From Skeletonema tropicum (taxonomy: Eukaryota; Bacillariophyta; Thalassiosirophyceae; Thalassiosirales; Thalassiosiraceae): DNA of 64,000 nucleotides. The notes under the pieces are model-generated. The model ran no database searches and was not told the origin of the DNA. It saw only the letters and a program-made list of their open reading frames with translations. Below, one piece after another: positions 31,461 to 41,640 of the stretch. Both the position numbers and the translations under genes were made by a program. How positions within the stretch are numbered: position 1 is the first letter of the stretch; every line of letters starts with the position of its first letter. The stretch covers positions 2,170,001-2,234,000 of the forward strand of contig CM074127.1 of assembly GCA_037178625.1 (NCBI GenBank). The letters run 5' to 3'.

Positions 31461-33158
31461 TTACTCCCCACTCCAGGTGTGCCAGTTGGACATCCCCGGC
31501 CCATTCTCAATGAGTGGCCGGATGCGGTGGTGCCTGTCCCTACTCCCTCTGAGCAGGAGGGAGTTTGCCCGGACTAGGGCAAGGGACATGCGTACCCGCA
31601 CATAGAATATCATCTGGCTACGCTGACGCTCCCACTTTTCAGCTAAGTGTGTACCCAGTTGACGCATCGCATTCAAGGCCTCTCTGCCTGGCATTCCATC
31701 AGCCGTGAAGCAGAGGGGGGTGAAGTCCCGACGTCGTTCAAGACAAGCTGCCTTGTACTTGCGGATTTTCTCCCTCTCTTGTTGCCTCAAGACAGCCGAA
31801 GGCGCCTTGTTGCGGTAGGAGCGGCAGTCCGCGTCGGTGATGCGAGTGTCAAAGACAGTTCGACGCTGTCTCTTCCAGAAGTGGGAGACCATCACATCTC
31901 CACGCTCTTCCGTTGTTGTCACTGGGGTCGACCCATCAGTTGCGTTGTGTTGTTGCGTGGTATTTTCAGCCTCTGCTGCGGCAGCAGCCTCTGCCTCTGC
32001 AGCGGTGCGTTGAGTACTAGTGTAGATAAAGGGTTCGTACTCAACGTCACCGGGAGTAAAGGCTTGCTTGCACAAGGAGCCAAATTCTCTCGTAACATCA
32101 TTGTGGCGGCAATGGACGAGACCGCCCACCTTGCATTGGAGAGCATGTTCCACCGTCATTTTTGCACCACATCCATCGCATAGGTCTGACAAATCCATCG
32201 GCTTCAGGTTGTACCGGAGACGTACGTTGTCTCGAAACTCTTCAGCCGATAGGATCGTGCCATTGAGGCGGTTTGGGACAGCCGTCAGCCAACATCCAGT
32301 CTCACAGATCCGTTCCAACCTCCTCTTATCACCTGGTTTCTCTCTCCCCCACTGGGTGAGATGGTACTCAGCATCAAGCTTCTTCGCTTCCTGCGATCCA
32401 ATTTTAGCCATCATAGCTGAGTACTGGTGGGTTTTCGGGCACAGTTCCCGACGATTGACCAGCGTTTCAACCAGGTGTTCCACCGCTTGTCGCGACGTTT
32501 TGAAGCAATCCTCAGATTTTTCCACAGGGAACCGGATTGCTAAGCCTGCATGTTTCACACTAAGGGAAAGCAGGTGTCGCAACTCTCCAGATAATTCCGA
32601 AGGGGAGATGCCAAAGAGAGGTGGGATAAATTTCTCTCGAATGGCAACCTCAATCGGAGCAAGAAGGGGCCCCACGTTTGGCACAATGCGCGATAAGTAT
32701 GTCCATTCATTCTGAAGAGACAGTACAAAACCTGCATAGGCTGCCTGGGGTTGTGTGTAGGCACATTTGCCAAGGACTTCCACGCAATATACCCACTGTT
32801 CCACTTTCTTCTTGACCCACTCCTCCTTCTCAGCTGCATCACCATACACTCCACCAAGGTATCGATGGTGGCGTCCATAATTCAGTTCCGAGATGCCAGC
32901 CGCTTCAAAGGCTGCTCGTGCAGCATCCTCATCTTGCGGCATACAAATGTAGTGGGATTTATCTGGTTCGGGATAGTATCCAACATAGGGCCCCCTTTCT
33001 TTGAGAAGCTGAAGCATAGTAGCGTTATCGAGTGCAGTACCGACACCGCCGAGATCATCTGCATACCAAGGTTGGAGAGCTCCAGGGACTTTTTCCCTTA
33101 ACCATTCCGCTAGTGGCATCAGGGCGATGCCATAGCACACCATAGATAGTGTTTGCAT
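31461..33158 (-). pseudogene. 5'-truncated non-LTR retrotransposon ORF (RT palm end + zinc knuckle + RLE)
   Basis: 565 open codons with no internal stop. Opens inside the reverse-transcriptase palm: MQTLSMVCYGIALMPLAEWL, then the catalytic PWYADDLGGVG; fingers and the first palm motifs are missing. About residue 330 is a Cys/His knuckle (CDGCGAKMTVEHALQCKVGG then LVHCRHN). The end has a restriction-like endonuclease pattern: FDTRITDADCRSY, then KYKAACLERRRDFTPLCFTA, DGMPGREA, and RVRMSLALVRANSLLLRGSR. This domain order fits RLE-type LINEs (R2/CRE-like branch). The 5' truncation is typical of incomplete reverse transcription. The intact frame suggests recent insertion; its 5' edge lies ~115 bp from the ClpS start codon. 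Confidence 0.82.
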
Positions 33159-33272
33159 GCCAACTCAGAACTCAGTCAACTAACAGTCAACAGCTCACAA
33201 AGCGACAAACGCCTCGCTAGAGCTCCTGCTACAAGAGTCATCACTACAGCCAAACTATCATTGTGTTCAACC

Positions 33273-33882
33273 ATGGTTTTCGTCACTTTGTCATCTCCGC
33301 GTGCTGCGATATTTTTGGTAGCCACATTAGCCCTCCTTATCAACTCATCCGCGTTTGTCGTCACATATGTATGGCTCGTCAACTATCTCTTCCTCGACAA
33401 ATCAACTATTTATGTCCACCACAGTAATTCCAGGAACTGAGACAGAGACAGAAAAACGTGAAAAAGAGCTTAGACCAGGAGAAGAAAAGACGCCAACACC
33501 AGAAGCTGATAGTAGTGGAGCTGGTAACAAAGGACCCATTGAGTGGCTAATTGATGATGCACAAGTCAGTAGGGATGATAATGATCCATTTCACATCCTC
33601 CTTCTCGATGAGACATTCAACAACGCTAAAATCACGATAGAATACGTCGCATCCACCTGCACATATGTACTCACAATGCCTTATGATGAGGCTGCAGAGC
33701 TTGCGGCACATGCTGAACAGGAAGGATTTAGCTGCTTGGGAACATGGGGATACCAAGAATGTATAAGATTAGGCAAACAACTACAGAAGAGAGACTTGGT
33801 TTGTAGAGTTGTTCCATATTGCGAGGGAGGCGATAGGGCGTGGCAAGCTAGAAACATGAGGGATGAGGTTTGGGAGATTTGA
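33273..33882 (+). CDS. ClpS-type protease adaptor, plastid-targeted
   Basis: The ATG at 33273 opens a signal peptide (AAIFLVATLALLINSSAFVV) ending in a plastid-type motif. The mature part lies in a different frame: DPFHILLLDETFNNAKITIE, YVLTMPYDEAAELAAHAEQE and LVCRVVPYC form the ClpS fold that passes N-degron substrates to ClpC. The N-terminal frame must join the ClpS frame; a 73-bp intron from gtatgg (33369) to the AG at 33440-33441 does so, giving SSAFVVTY|TETEKREK, but the acceptor (aactgag) is weak. A frameshift in the sequence is the alternative. The invariant lysine/aspartate surface is partly changed (LDET where bacteria have NDDxT). Confidence 0.75.
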
Positions 33883-34603
33883 ATGTGAGGAAGATAATAT
33901 TATTGATGTGTAGATACTTTTAACATCACAACTCTAAATGAAAAGACATTGGGCCAAACTTCTTCTGCACCTGAATGAATTAAATATAATATCATACAAT
34001 CATGTGCAGAGGCACTCCACAAAGACAAAATGTTCTTGACTCTGAGTTCAAGCACCTTACTTAACTGTGGCATGTTGTAGAAGAGTCATTATTCTCAGAG
34101 CAGCATCTGTTGCATTGCTGTATGGCTTCTGTATTCTGAATTGTTCTGTTACTGCTAAATGATCGAGCCGGAAAGGAATCACGGCTTCTTGACAGGGGTG
34201 ATATAATATGATATACCCAACTAGACCAATACATCGGTACCATATGTTCTGAGATCAGACTATAATATGAATACAACAGAAATTTTAAACTACCTACATC
34301 TGATTAGAGGACTAAAGATCATAGCTATGAGTGTCATCAATGTTGGCCTCATCACTCCTCAGTATCGTAGATATCTATGAGCTCATGCATATTCAGTTTA
34401 GTTAGGAGTGCATCAACGAGCCTATCGCTCTCCCTACTAACATACTTATTGCGTTTCCCAACCTCACGATAGCTCACGATCACCAAAATCGCCAACATTT
34501 CAAATTATTAAAAAAACGTTGTTTATGCACCACTTCTGCCACTGACAATTTTTTAAACTGCAATCAATCTTTCCATTGAATGACATCATCGTAACAACCA
34601 ACC
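33883..34603. other. intergenic, no gene recognised
   Basis: About 720 bp of AT-rich sequence. I see no domain-bearing frame and no RNA gene. Confidence 0.4.
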
Positions 34604-35031
34604 ATGGAGCTCGATTTGACTTCCCCCATCGTGGTAAGGCTACCTTATTTTATGCCTTTTGGTCGAGAAGATGCTAATGTCCAGAGCGGATTCACTTTCC
34701 TGCATCGACTGAGAGTACGATATATTTTCCCACTGAGTAATTTCCCCTTCGCACATCTCACCCTACATACCTGAACCTGAAAATAACCTCGCTTTACTTA
34801 CAGATCGGTGCAATTGTATGTTTGCTCGTGCTTGCTGTTGGATTCACGCTGTTGAAGCCTGCAGGCCAAGCTGCACCGAAGGTGAAGTCTACACCGAAAA
34901 AAACACCCAAGCCAAGCGTGTTATCTCCAGCATCGACTAAGAAGGCAGCAAAAGGAGCTGGCAGTGTGGCAACTCCAGCTGGACGACGATCAGCTAGAAT
35001 TGCAAGAAAGGTCATGGAAAAGGATAGTTGA
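34604..35031 (+). CDS. small single-pass membrane protein
   Basis: Two exons, 34604-34633 and 34804-35031, joined in phase 0 by a gtaagg...ttacag intron of 170 bp; 85 residues. MELDLTSPIV leads into one hydrophobic helix (IGAIVCLLVLAVGFTLL), then a basic Lys/Pro/Ala/Ser tail with KSTPKKTPKPS, GRRSARIARKVM. No family recognised. The ATG context (accatgg) is good and the intron borders are canonical, which supports a real gene despite its size. The tail resembles linker-histone-like basic tails, so a nuclear or ER-membrane location are both possible. Confidence 0.55.
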
Positions 35032-35468
35032 AGCACATTTGGAGTGTGTTGGTAACTGTTTTTGTTCGATGGGGATTTCATACTATACATTTATTTTTGA
35101 TGCATACGGTGGAGAATCAACATTTCCACCTATATTGGCAAGCCTTCATTTGGAGTCGGCTTTTAAAATGCTATTTATTGTTGAGAAGATGTATTTTCAT
35201 CAGAATCAGAGGCAGACGGAAGTGATTGTCTGTCTAACCTCTGATTCATCAAAAAGATCATCCTAAATCAGAAGATGACCTGTGACCTACTAAACTTTAA
35301 ATTGATACACAGTTTCAATACTCTTCCGAAATGCCCGACACTCTCTTGTCTTAAACCAGATACTTCAAACAATTCACATTCTTACTTTTACCCTTTTTTT
35401 CATTTCTTATCTACTTATATCTCGCCCTGTCAACCTTGCTTTTGCCCAGATAATGAGCGACCCACTGC
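35032..35468. other. convergent gap
   Basis: 437 bp between the small membrane protein and the JmjC gene, holding both 3' ends. No other feature seen. Confidence 0.4.
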
Positions 35469-36895
35469 CTAATCGTCAGACGAAGACAACTCTTCATCAT
35501 CTATGAATTCATCGCCACAGACAGGGTTGTATGGATTCCTTCTACAGAAAATGCAAGCTGGATGGTTCGGGTTCTCGTCTGCACATAGCCATTGTGGAGG
35601 TGGACCTCGACGACGAATCTTCTCTTCCGTTGACAAGCCCTCTTCATTGTCATGTTCCTCATCATCATCACCACTCTCATAAGGATCATAATTGAAGTCT
35701 TCTTCTGTTTTACCCTCACCTTTCACATGTCCAACTTCACTGATAACTGAAACTGTATCTCCAATATTGATGACACTATGCATCCATCTTCGCGGCACAA
35801 ACATTAGCTCTCCAGCTCGCTGGATGCAATCATGCCCATGTGCCCGTATCTCTTCCTGACGCTCCGGACTAGGATATAAATACTTGATCCATTCTGGAGA
35901 AGAGAGCACATGAGATCTAACATCCGATGGTGGGACCCTACCTGCCAACTCATCATCATCAAGCTGTCTCACGATGCGCATTTGTCGGGTCATGTTATTC
36001 TTGAACCTATTGTGATCCCAGAGAATCCACCTCTTCGCTCCAAAGATCACAACATTCCAAGCAGGTCCATGGTGATGAAACGAAAGTCCTGTCAAATCCA
36101 TTCCAATCGAAATTGCCAGATGGTCCCTCCAAATATCATCTCTTGGATCTACCTTCATCTTGTGCGACGGGGCTTCGATACCATAAGCCATTTCATCTTC
36201 CAAATAAGCACGAGTAGGTTGTGGATAGGGATGACAATCATCAAGCATCCCCTGCGGAGCACGAAGTTTGCGATCAAAGAAATATTTCAAAGGGTCATAC
36301 ATGTGTTGCGTGATAAATGTTCCGACTGTGGTAGGGGTGAGTGTATGGCCTGCTTCATCTGGTCCAGTTTCTCCAAGCAACCTTGCTTCACCCATTGTAG
36401 CTTCAGCATCAAAGTAACGTTTGAGCATTTCTTCCCTGCGAGGGCACGATAAAATAGTAACAAGAGAGAATTCTCTGGTTAGACCTTCTGCGATTGAAAT
36501 GTAAGCCAATCAATATCATTGATAATGCATATGAGTAATATCAAAGAGCGTTCTTACTTCTTCCAATGCACTACAGCAGGCCATTGTTCTGTAACATTCA
36601 TAACGATGACTGGCTTGTTCTTTTGCCAGTATTTTCCCTTCTCCCACTGCTCCACAGTCAACCTGGGGACACCGCAAACAGATTCATCATTGTCATGTCC
36701 ATACTCTTCCCAACTTGCTGGTGCATCTTCCCAATCTTTGTATTTTGAATATGGTGAGTTCTCGTCCGCGTTGAGTGCGCAGCCCAAGCAAGTCTCCGAA
36801 TTAAGTGCCGCGGAGATGGAAGCTAGGAGGCTGAGCGTTGATAGGAAGCAGGCTTGCTTGCGGCCTCCAGCGTAGGAGAAGTTCATGGTTTTCAT
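35469..36895 (-). CDS. JmjC-domain protein with signal peptide
   Basis: Exons 36895-36558 and 36474-35469 (83-bp intron gtaaga...accag), about 447 residues. N-terminal signal peptide (FLSTLSLLASISAAL). A short Cys-containing region precedes KPVIVMNVTEQWPAVVHW, the usual lead-in of JmjC/cupin-8 enzymes. The core is GMDLTGLSFHHHGPAWNVVI then FGAKRWILW, and the third metal ligand is in AGELMFVPRRWMHSVINIGD. JmjC enzymes use Fe(II) and 2-oxoglutarate; here the usual HxD/E is His-x-His, so metal binding or activity may differ. An ER or secretory location, as in JMJD8, is inferred. The C-terminus is acidic and then Cys-rich (HPACIFCRRNPYNPVCGDE). The exact acceptor was chosen by frame. Confidence 0.82.
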
Positions 36896-37224
36896 CGTGT
36901 TGTCTGCACCAGCTACAACTTATCTCTCAACATCAGTGTTGTGGACAAGATAAAGTACTCTTCTGCCACCAACAACCCAATTTTCATACAAGACGAAAGC
37001 GCAACTGGGCGGGGTGAGGTTTTAGTGAGAGTCGTGTTCTTTCTCCTTCACAAGAAAGATTAAAATAGAAATGCGTAACTCATGAATCGGAATCGTGTCC
37101 ATTTTTTGCGGAACTTTGTTGGATGAAACGCGTCCACTTTTTACTCCTTTGAAGAGCAAGCATTCTCAACCAAGCCAATCCCTCCGATCATTTTGTAACA
37201 GACAGTCAGTGCTAACAGTGTACA
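36896..37224. other. divergent intergenic region
   Basis: 329 bp between the JmjC gene and the next + strand gene. It should contain both promoters. Nothing else recognised. Confidence 0.4.
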
Positions 37225-38253
37225 ATGGAATCAAAAGTACCGCAGCTAATCGCAGTATCAACTGCTTCAAGTTTCGAAGATGTCTTCGTTGTGAAGCAAC
37301 GGGAGAAGTTGGATGCAGATGCAGATGCTGAGCGACAAATGAAGGAAAAGGAAGAGTCGGTGAAGAATCAAAAGCACAATGAAGGGAAAGGGTTCTTCTC
37401 TTCAATAGGAGATCGAGTGGTCTCATTCTACGATTCTTCATTCCTTGCTGTTAAACCACCATCAAAGTCTTGGACTCCAAAGTTGGATATTAGTGCAGCT
37501 GTCTTGAGTAATCCGCTATTCATGTGTTCTTACGTAGATGACAAAGTTTGTGGTTATGTCGACGACAGAGATGAACAAGATCAGTTCCAGAAATCACAAC
37601 CATTGCAACACACTGAAGAAAAACAACCAAAACTCAATGAAGGACTGGATATACCAGATGCTAGACGAACATCGGATTACGTGAAAAGCACTGACCAACT
37701 CTTGGATGAAATATGCGAGACTACCGTAGCCAATGCTCGCAAGGAGTTCTTAACTCGAGAGGCATTGGAAGATGCAATCAAGATGAATGCTGAAGCAGCC
37801 GCAGCAGGCAATGAGCAAGCTGAAGATGAACTAAGGCGACTCTTTCCACTACGTTTTGTGCTTCCTACTGTTGCCGAAATGTATGAGATGATTGACGCGT
37901 TGCAGAAGAAAAAAACAAATAGTTTGAGAAAAGTCAACATGGCAGAAGCATACAAAGCCCAAGCAGAGATTGATGAACTTGAATACCAGGTTCGTAAGGA
38001 AGAACTTTACATTCGCAGGAGGGTAATTTCTCAGACAGAGTGTGTCGCATGTGGTCAACAGTTTTCAATTCAAGAAGTGAGGACAGGAGAGATGCTTCAT
38101 TGCAAAGACTGTAGACAGGTCTTCAGCAATGACGATGCATCTGAAGCCTTCACACTTACTCAGAGTCCTTTGAAATCGTCCTTATCCATCAAGGTTAGGA
38201 AAGGGAATGAAAGCACTTCAAATGACGATGATTTGATAAGTGCACTATCATAG
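37225..38253 (+). CDS. hypothetical protein with C-terminal four-Cys zinc-binding motif
   Basis: 342 residues, single exon. A charged N-terminus with VKQREKLDADADAERQMKEK, then a region with FFSSIGDRVVSFYDSSFLAV. Residues ~185-265 are helical (EALEDAIKMNAEAAAAGNEQ; AEMYEMIDALQKKKTNSLRK; AQAEIDELEYQVRKEELYIR). Near the end is TECVACGQQFSIQEVRTGEM then LHCKDCRQVF, two CxxC pairs 16-20 residues apart: a zinc ribbon or treble clef. I do not recognise the family; nucleic-acid or protein binding are both possible. Confidence 0.7.
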   Translation: MESKVPQLIAVSTASSFEDVFVVKQREKLDADADAERQMKEKEESVKNQKHNEGKGFFSSIGDRVVSFYDSSFLAVKPPSKSWTPKLDISAAVLSNPLFMCSYVDDKVCGYVDDRDEQDQFQKSQPLQHTEEKQPKLNEGLDIPDARRTSDYVKSTDQLLDEICETTVANARKEFLTREALEDAIKMNAEAAAAGNEQAEDELRRLFPLRFVLPTVAEMYEMIDALQKKKTNSLRKVNMAEAYKAQAEIDELEYQVRKEELYIRRRVISQTECVACGQQFSIQEVRTGEMLHCKDCRQVFSNDDASEAFTLTQSPLKSSLSIKVRKGNESTSNDDDLISALS

Positions 38254-38457
38254 TCTACTCTTGCTGCTCATCTGTTTTCATGTTGTGACAAAATAGTGCT
38301 GAATAATATCGAAGAAGCGATGCTGGAGATGGTCGGTGCAGAGAAATCACATATTGTAGAAAACCTTAAATATAATATCCAATTACTCTTTACTATGAAT
38401 CAAGCCGATGCAGGAAGTATTGCTCTGAAAACAGCTGCAACTCAAGCAATATATGGA

Positions 38458-39977
38458 TTACAAATCGACAACCCGTCCAAGTTTTTGGATCCTGTTCAAT
38501 AGCAAATCTCCCTTCTGAATCATGTCTTGATACCTAGCATTTTTCCAATCCGGCCTATTAGTTTCAACAACGCCACCATATTTATCAATCTTGGCAGTGA
38601 GTCTCCCTGCAGCAATGAATCGACTGAGCTGTAAGTCCAAAAACTCAACTCCAACACCAAATGAAGCGGCCATACTCTCAAGCGTGACGGATTGATAGGA
38701 GTCAAGGAATTGCTGAAATGCCAACACGTGAAGCTCACGAAGAATGTAACCAGCATGAGGTTGAAGGTAGCGGTTGGCTACGAGGTGGGGTTGGAGGTCA
38801 ACAAGCGTATGGAGATAGGCTTTGTAATCACACTCGTACAGAGTGTTAGCAAGTTGCATCTGTGAGATAGCAAGAACGCTTTATCGTAAGCAAGCAGCAA
38901 TCAACAGGTGCATAAACATCATTTCTGCCACGACAAAAATTCTGCATCAACACTTACCACTACCGGAATGTCCTTGGCAACTTGCAAAATCTCACTCCCA
39001 TCAATAATACTCTTCTTCATCTCTGTCCGCTGCAAATACAACAAATTCGTCACAATCGCATACATGATGAATTCGGAATATTCGCAAAGTTCCACGCACG
39101 AAAATGTGGCAATTCCTTCTACCAACAATGTGCTAGCCGATTTCAAATGCCTACTGCACAGGTAGTTCATTGCTTGGTAGGCCTTGAGACGATTACGTCT
39201 ATCCCAATCGCCTCCCTTTTCGATAACCTTCGCAGCCTTGGTGAGCGTTTCATTCATTTTTTTCCAATCTCCCCAAAAGGAAGAAACACGTGTCATTTCA
39301 AGGTACGCATCAAGTTTTTTCCCAATACTTAATTTCGGCAAGGCCACCACTTCTTCGTAAGCGGATAGGGCTACTTCCTTGGTGGTGCATTTGGCACAGT
39401 ATCGGGCTACTTCCATGTGTGCGTGGAGGACTTCCATGTCACCTGCCTCATCTTTGGCTTTCGTAATATTGTCTCGTAGAAGTTTGATGATAGATTCATG
39501 ATGAGTTTCGATTGCAGAGAGGTTGTCTTCGCTTAGAGCGTCGGATTTGTTGTATCCTAGTGTAGATTGGAGATGACGGTATAGTGCCGCATTGAGAAGA
39601 GGTTCAATTTCATCTTCTGTCTTGTCAGAATCTTCTTCTCCGTCCTTTTTCTTTTCTTCCGATTTGTCCTCCTCTGTCTTATTGTACTTGGCTTCATTCT
39701 CTTTAATTGCCTCCTCGACACTCTTCCCGCCGGTGCCAACTCTGCTGATCACCTTGCCCAGCAATGCAGCTGGATCCATCCCAATAATCGCCGTGGCATC
39801 TTCTGCTGACAACGTGGAGCTGTGAACCATCATGACGCGATGGATATCTTGCGCTAGAGACATGTCGGGGTGGGGAGATGCCTCTTCGGAGGAGGCAGAG
39901 GGCGTGCCTACCTTCTTGGCGGCGGTTGATTTTGATTTTTTGTCGACATTGTCGTCGATTTCCATTGAGGGCGCCAT
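38458..39977 (-). CDS. RPN7: 26S proteasome regulatory subunit RPN7 (PSMD6)
   Basis: Exons 39977-38958 and 38859-38458 (98-bp intron gtaagt...cacag, phase 0; IPVV|MQLAN), 473 residues. The first ~140 residues are charged with a Lys/Glu-rich stretch longer than in animals. The helical-repeat region contains EKGGDWDRRNRLKAYQAMNY. The PCI domain follows: SYQSVTLESMAASFGVGVEF then LDLQLSRFIAAGRLTAKIDK, VVETNRPDWKNARYQDMIQK and GDLLLNRIQKLGRVVDL, closely matching PSMD6. Rpn7 is a structural subunit of the proteasome lid. COP9 subunit CSN1 is the nearest alternative but lacks this ending. Confidence 0.9.
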
Positions 39978-40340
39978 TGTGGATTACGATTGTTTCTGAG
40001 GCAACTACTACGGCTGCTTGGTCTTCAGCTTGGAAGTCACAAGAGAAAAATGATAGTGGTAAGTAGCGCTCTGCAGTGCTGTGGATCCGTTGATACTAGT
40101 GATAGTGATAGTGGCTGTTTTGTGCCATCGTCGAAAGCTGTCGAAAACCGATGAAGATCACAATCTTTAGTGCCATGAAAACTGACAAAATAACGACACT
40201 ACATGTCGCGTCTTGCTGGACGCTGTTGCTTCTCGCGTCGCTCTCTAAATGGTGAAAATCCCTCCCATGATCGTTGTTAGTGAGGACATCATCAATAGTA
40301 CCACTCAGTAACTGCCGATCAGACTCAACAACCTAACATC
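39978..40340. promoter_or_regulatory. divergent promoter region of RPN7 and gamma-CA
   Basis: 363 bp separate the two divergent start codons, so both core promoters lie here. No sharp motif stands out apart from a short tandem gatagtgatagtg near 40098. Confidence 0.5.
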
Positions 40341-41204
40341 ATGACCTCCTTCGGCGCCCGCGTAGTTCTCGCCGCCTCCAACGCCGCCCGCAAAGTGGGC
40401 CAATCGCTCGACTCCCTCGGTAAATCCATGGAGGTGGTCAAAAACGCCGAGCGCCTCGTCCCTTCCACACGCTTTGTGGCCGTGGATGGGGTTACTCCCA
40501 CAGTATCGACCAATACCGCCTTTGTGGCTCCGAATGCAAGTGTCATTGGTGACGTCACGTTGGGGAAAGATTCGAGTGTTTGGTACGGAGCCACTGTTCG
40601 AGGCGATGTGCACAAGGTTGTCATCGGAGATAATACTAGTGTAGGCGACCGGGCGGTAATTCACGTGGCCAAAATTCAGGGGGACTTTCCATCAATTATC
40701 GGGAATAATGTTACCATTGGGCCAGGAGCAATTGTCCATGCTGCCACATTGAAAGACTCCTGTGTGGTCTCTGCGAGTGCACAAGTCTTGGATGGGGCGG
40801 TGGTGGAATCCAACTCCATCATTGCCGCTGGGGCAGTCGTTACGCCCGGAACTGTTGTTGCTGCTGGTCAATATTGGGCTGGAAATCCTGCCAAAATGGT
40901 CCGTAAGGTTTCGGAAGAAGAACTTGAACTTATGGCCAGTAATTCCCTAGATACATTGGAATTGGCACGGATGCATGCCTATGAATGTGACAAGGATTTG
41001 GAACAATTGACCAAGGATGAGGCGGCATATGAGGATGCAACAACAAGAGATCCGGAATACTTCCAGCCATCTCCAGATGGGCAGAAAGAGACGGGCGATG
41101 TTCTTGGACAGGGATCTCCTGGTCTTATTTTTGATAGTGTGTTGACTAATCCAGAGGAAGGACTTAAATTCAACAAGAAGAAGGAGGCAGCACAGAAGGA
41201 TTAA
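40341..41204 (+). CDS. gamma carbonic anhydrase-like subunit, probably mitochondrial complex I
   Basis: 287 residues, one exon. Residues ~60-195 form a left-handed beta-helix of hexapeptide repeats (APNASVIGDVTLGKDSSVWY then GATVRGDV, IGDNTSVGDRAVIHVA, IGNNVTIGPGAIVHAATLKD). The Arg and Asp of RGDV are present. Of three zinc His, the first (IHVA) and third (IVHAA) are present, but the middle one, usually in IGHSA, is Pro (IGPGA). That puts it with gamma-CA-like proteins, which build the matrix arm of plant and algal complex I, and makes anhydrase activity doubtful. The basic N-terminus (ARVVLAASNAARKVGQ) suits mitochondrial import. The ~75-residue C-terminal tail is acidic then Lys-rich. Confidence 0.88.
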   Translation: MTSFGARVVLAASNAARKVGQSLDSLGKSMEVVKNAERLVPSTRFVAVDGVTPTVSTNTAFVAPNASVIGDVTLGKDSSVWYGATVRGDVHKVVIGDNTSVGDRAVIHVAKIQGDFPSIIGNNVTIGPGAIVHAATLKDSCVVSASAQVLDGAVVESNSIIAAGAVVTPGTVVAAGQYWAGNPAKMVRKVSEEELELMASNSLDTLELARMHAYECDKDLEQLTKDEAAYEDATTRDPEYFQPSPDGQKETGDVLGQGSPGLIFDSVLTNPEEGLKFNKKKEAAQKD

Positions 41205-41640
41205 TTAGGTAGGGCTTGCTATTCTGAGTTCTGAAAAGAGGGGAGTATAGAAGTGGGTAAAAGAATATGATCACTTGGTCGCTTTGACCAAGATGATGAA
41301 ATGAAAATGTAACATATCTAACATTTGTATCAACAAATAATGATCGACTGCGTGCCATATTTTTTGTCAACCGGCCGGAAGGTAGGTGTATTACGATCAA
41401 GATAAAGCTACTTACCAGCGGGTGGGGACAATTATTGACTTCATTTTTTGAATTTTCTCGTATCCACCATCAATTTTTTTAAAAGTGTATCCATGCTTCT
41501 CCCTTCGATTTTAGAGTGCGCTAGGGGGACTTGAGTACTTATCATTGGACATATTACTTTGTCCAGAAAATATATATAACAGAAATTTTAAAGTATGGAC
41601 AAACATTTTGATCTTTGTTCCGACATTGCCATCATTGGAG
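41205..41640. other. intergenic, nothing recognised
   Basis: 436 bp. Upstream ATG codons in frame with the TPR gene (at 41545) would add a hydrophobic stretch without similarity; I favour the ATG at 41641 as its start. Confidence 0.4.

Noticed and set aside
38296..38502. 68-residue + strand open frame after the four-Cys protein
   Set aside because: It starts at a GTG, shows no domain, and its 3' part is antisense to the RPN7 C-terminus.
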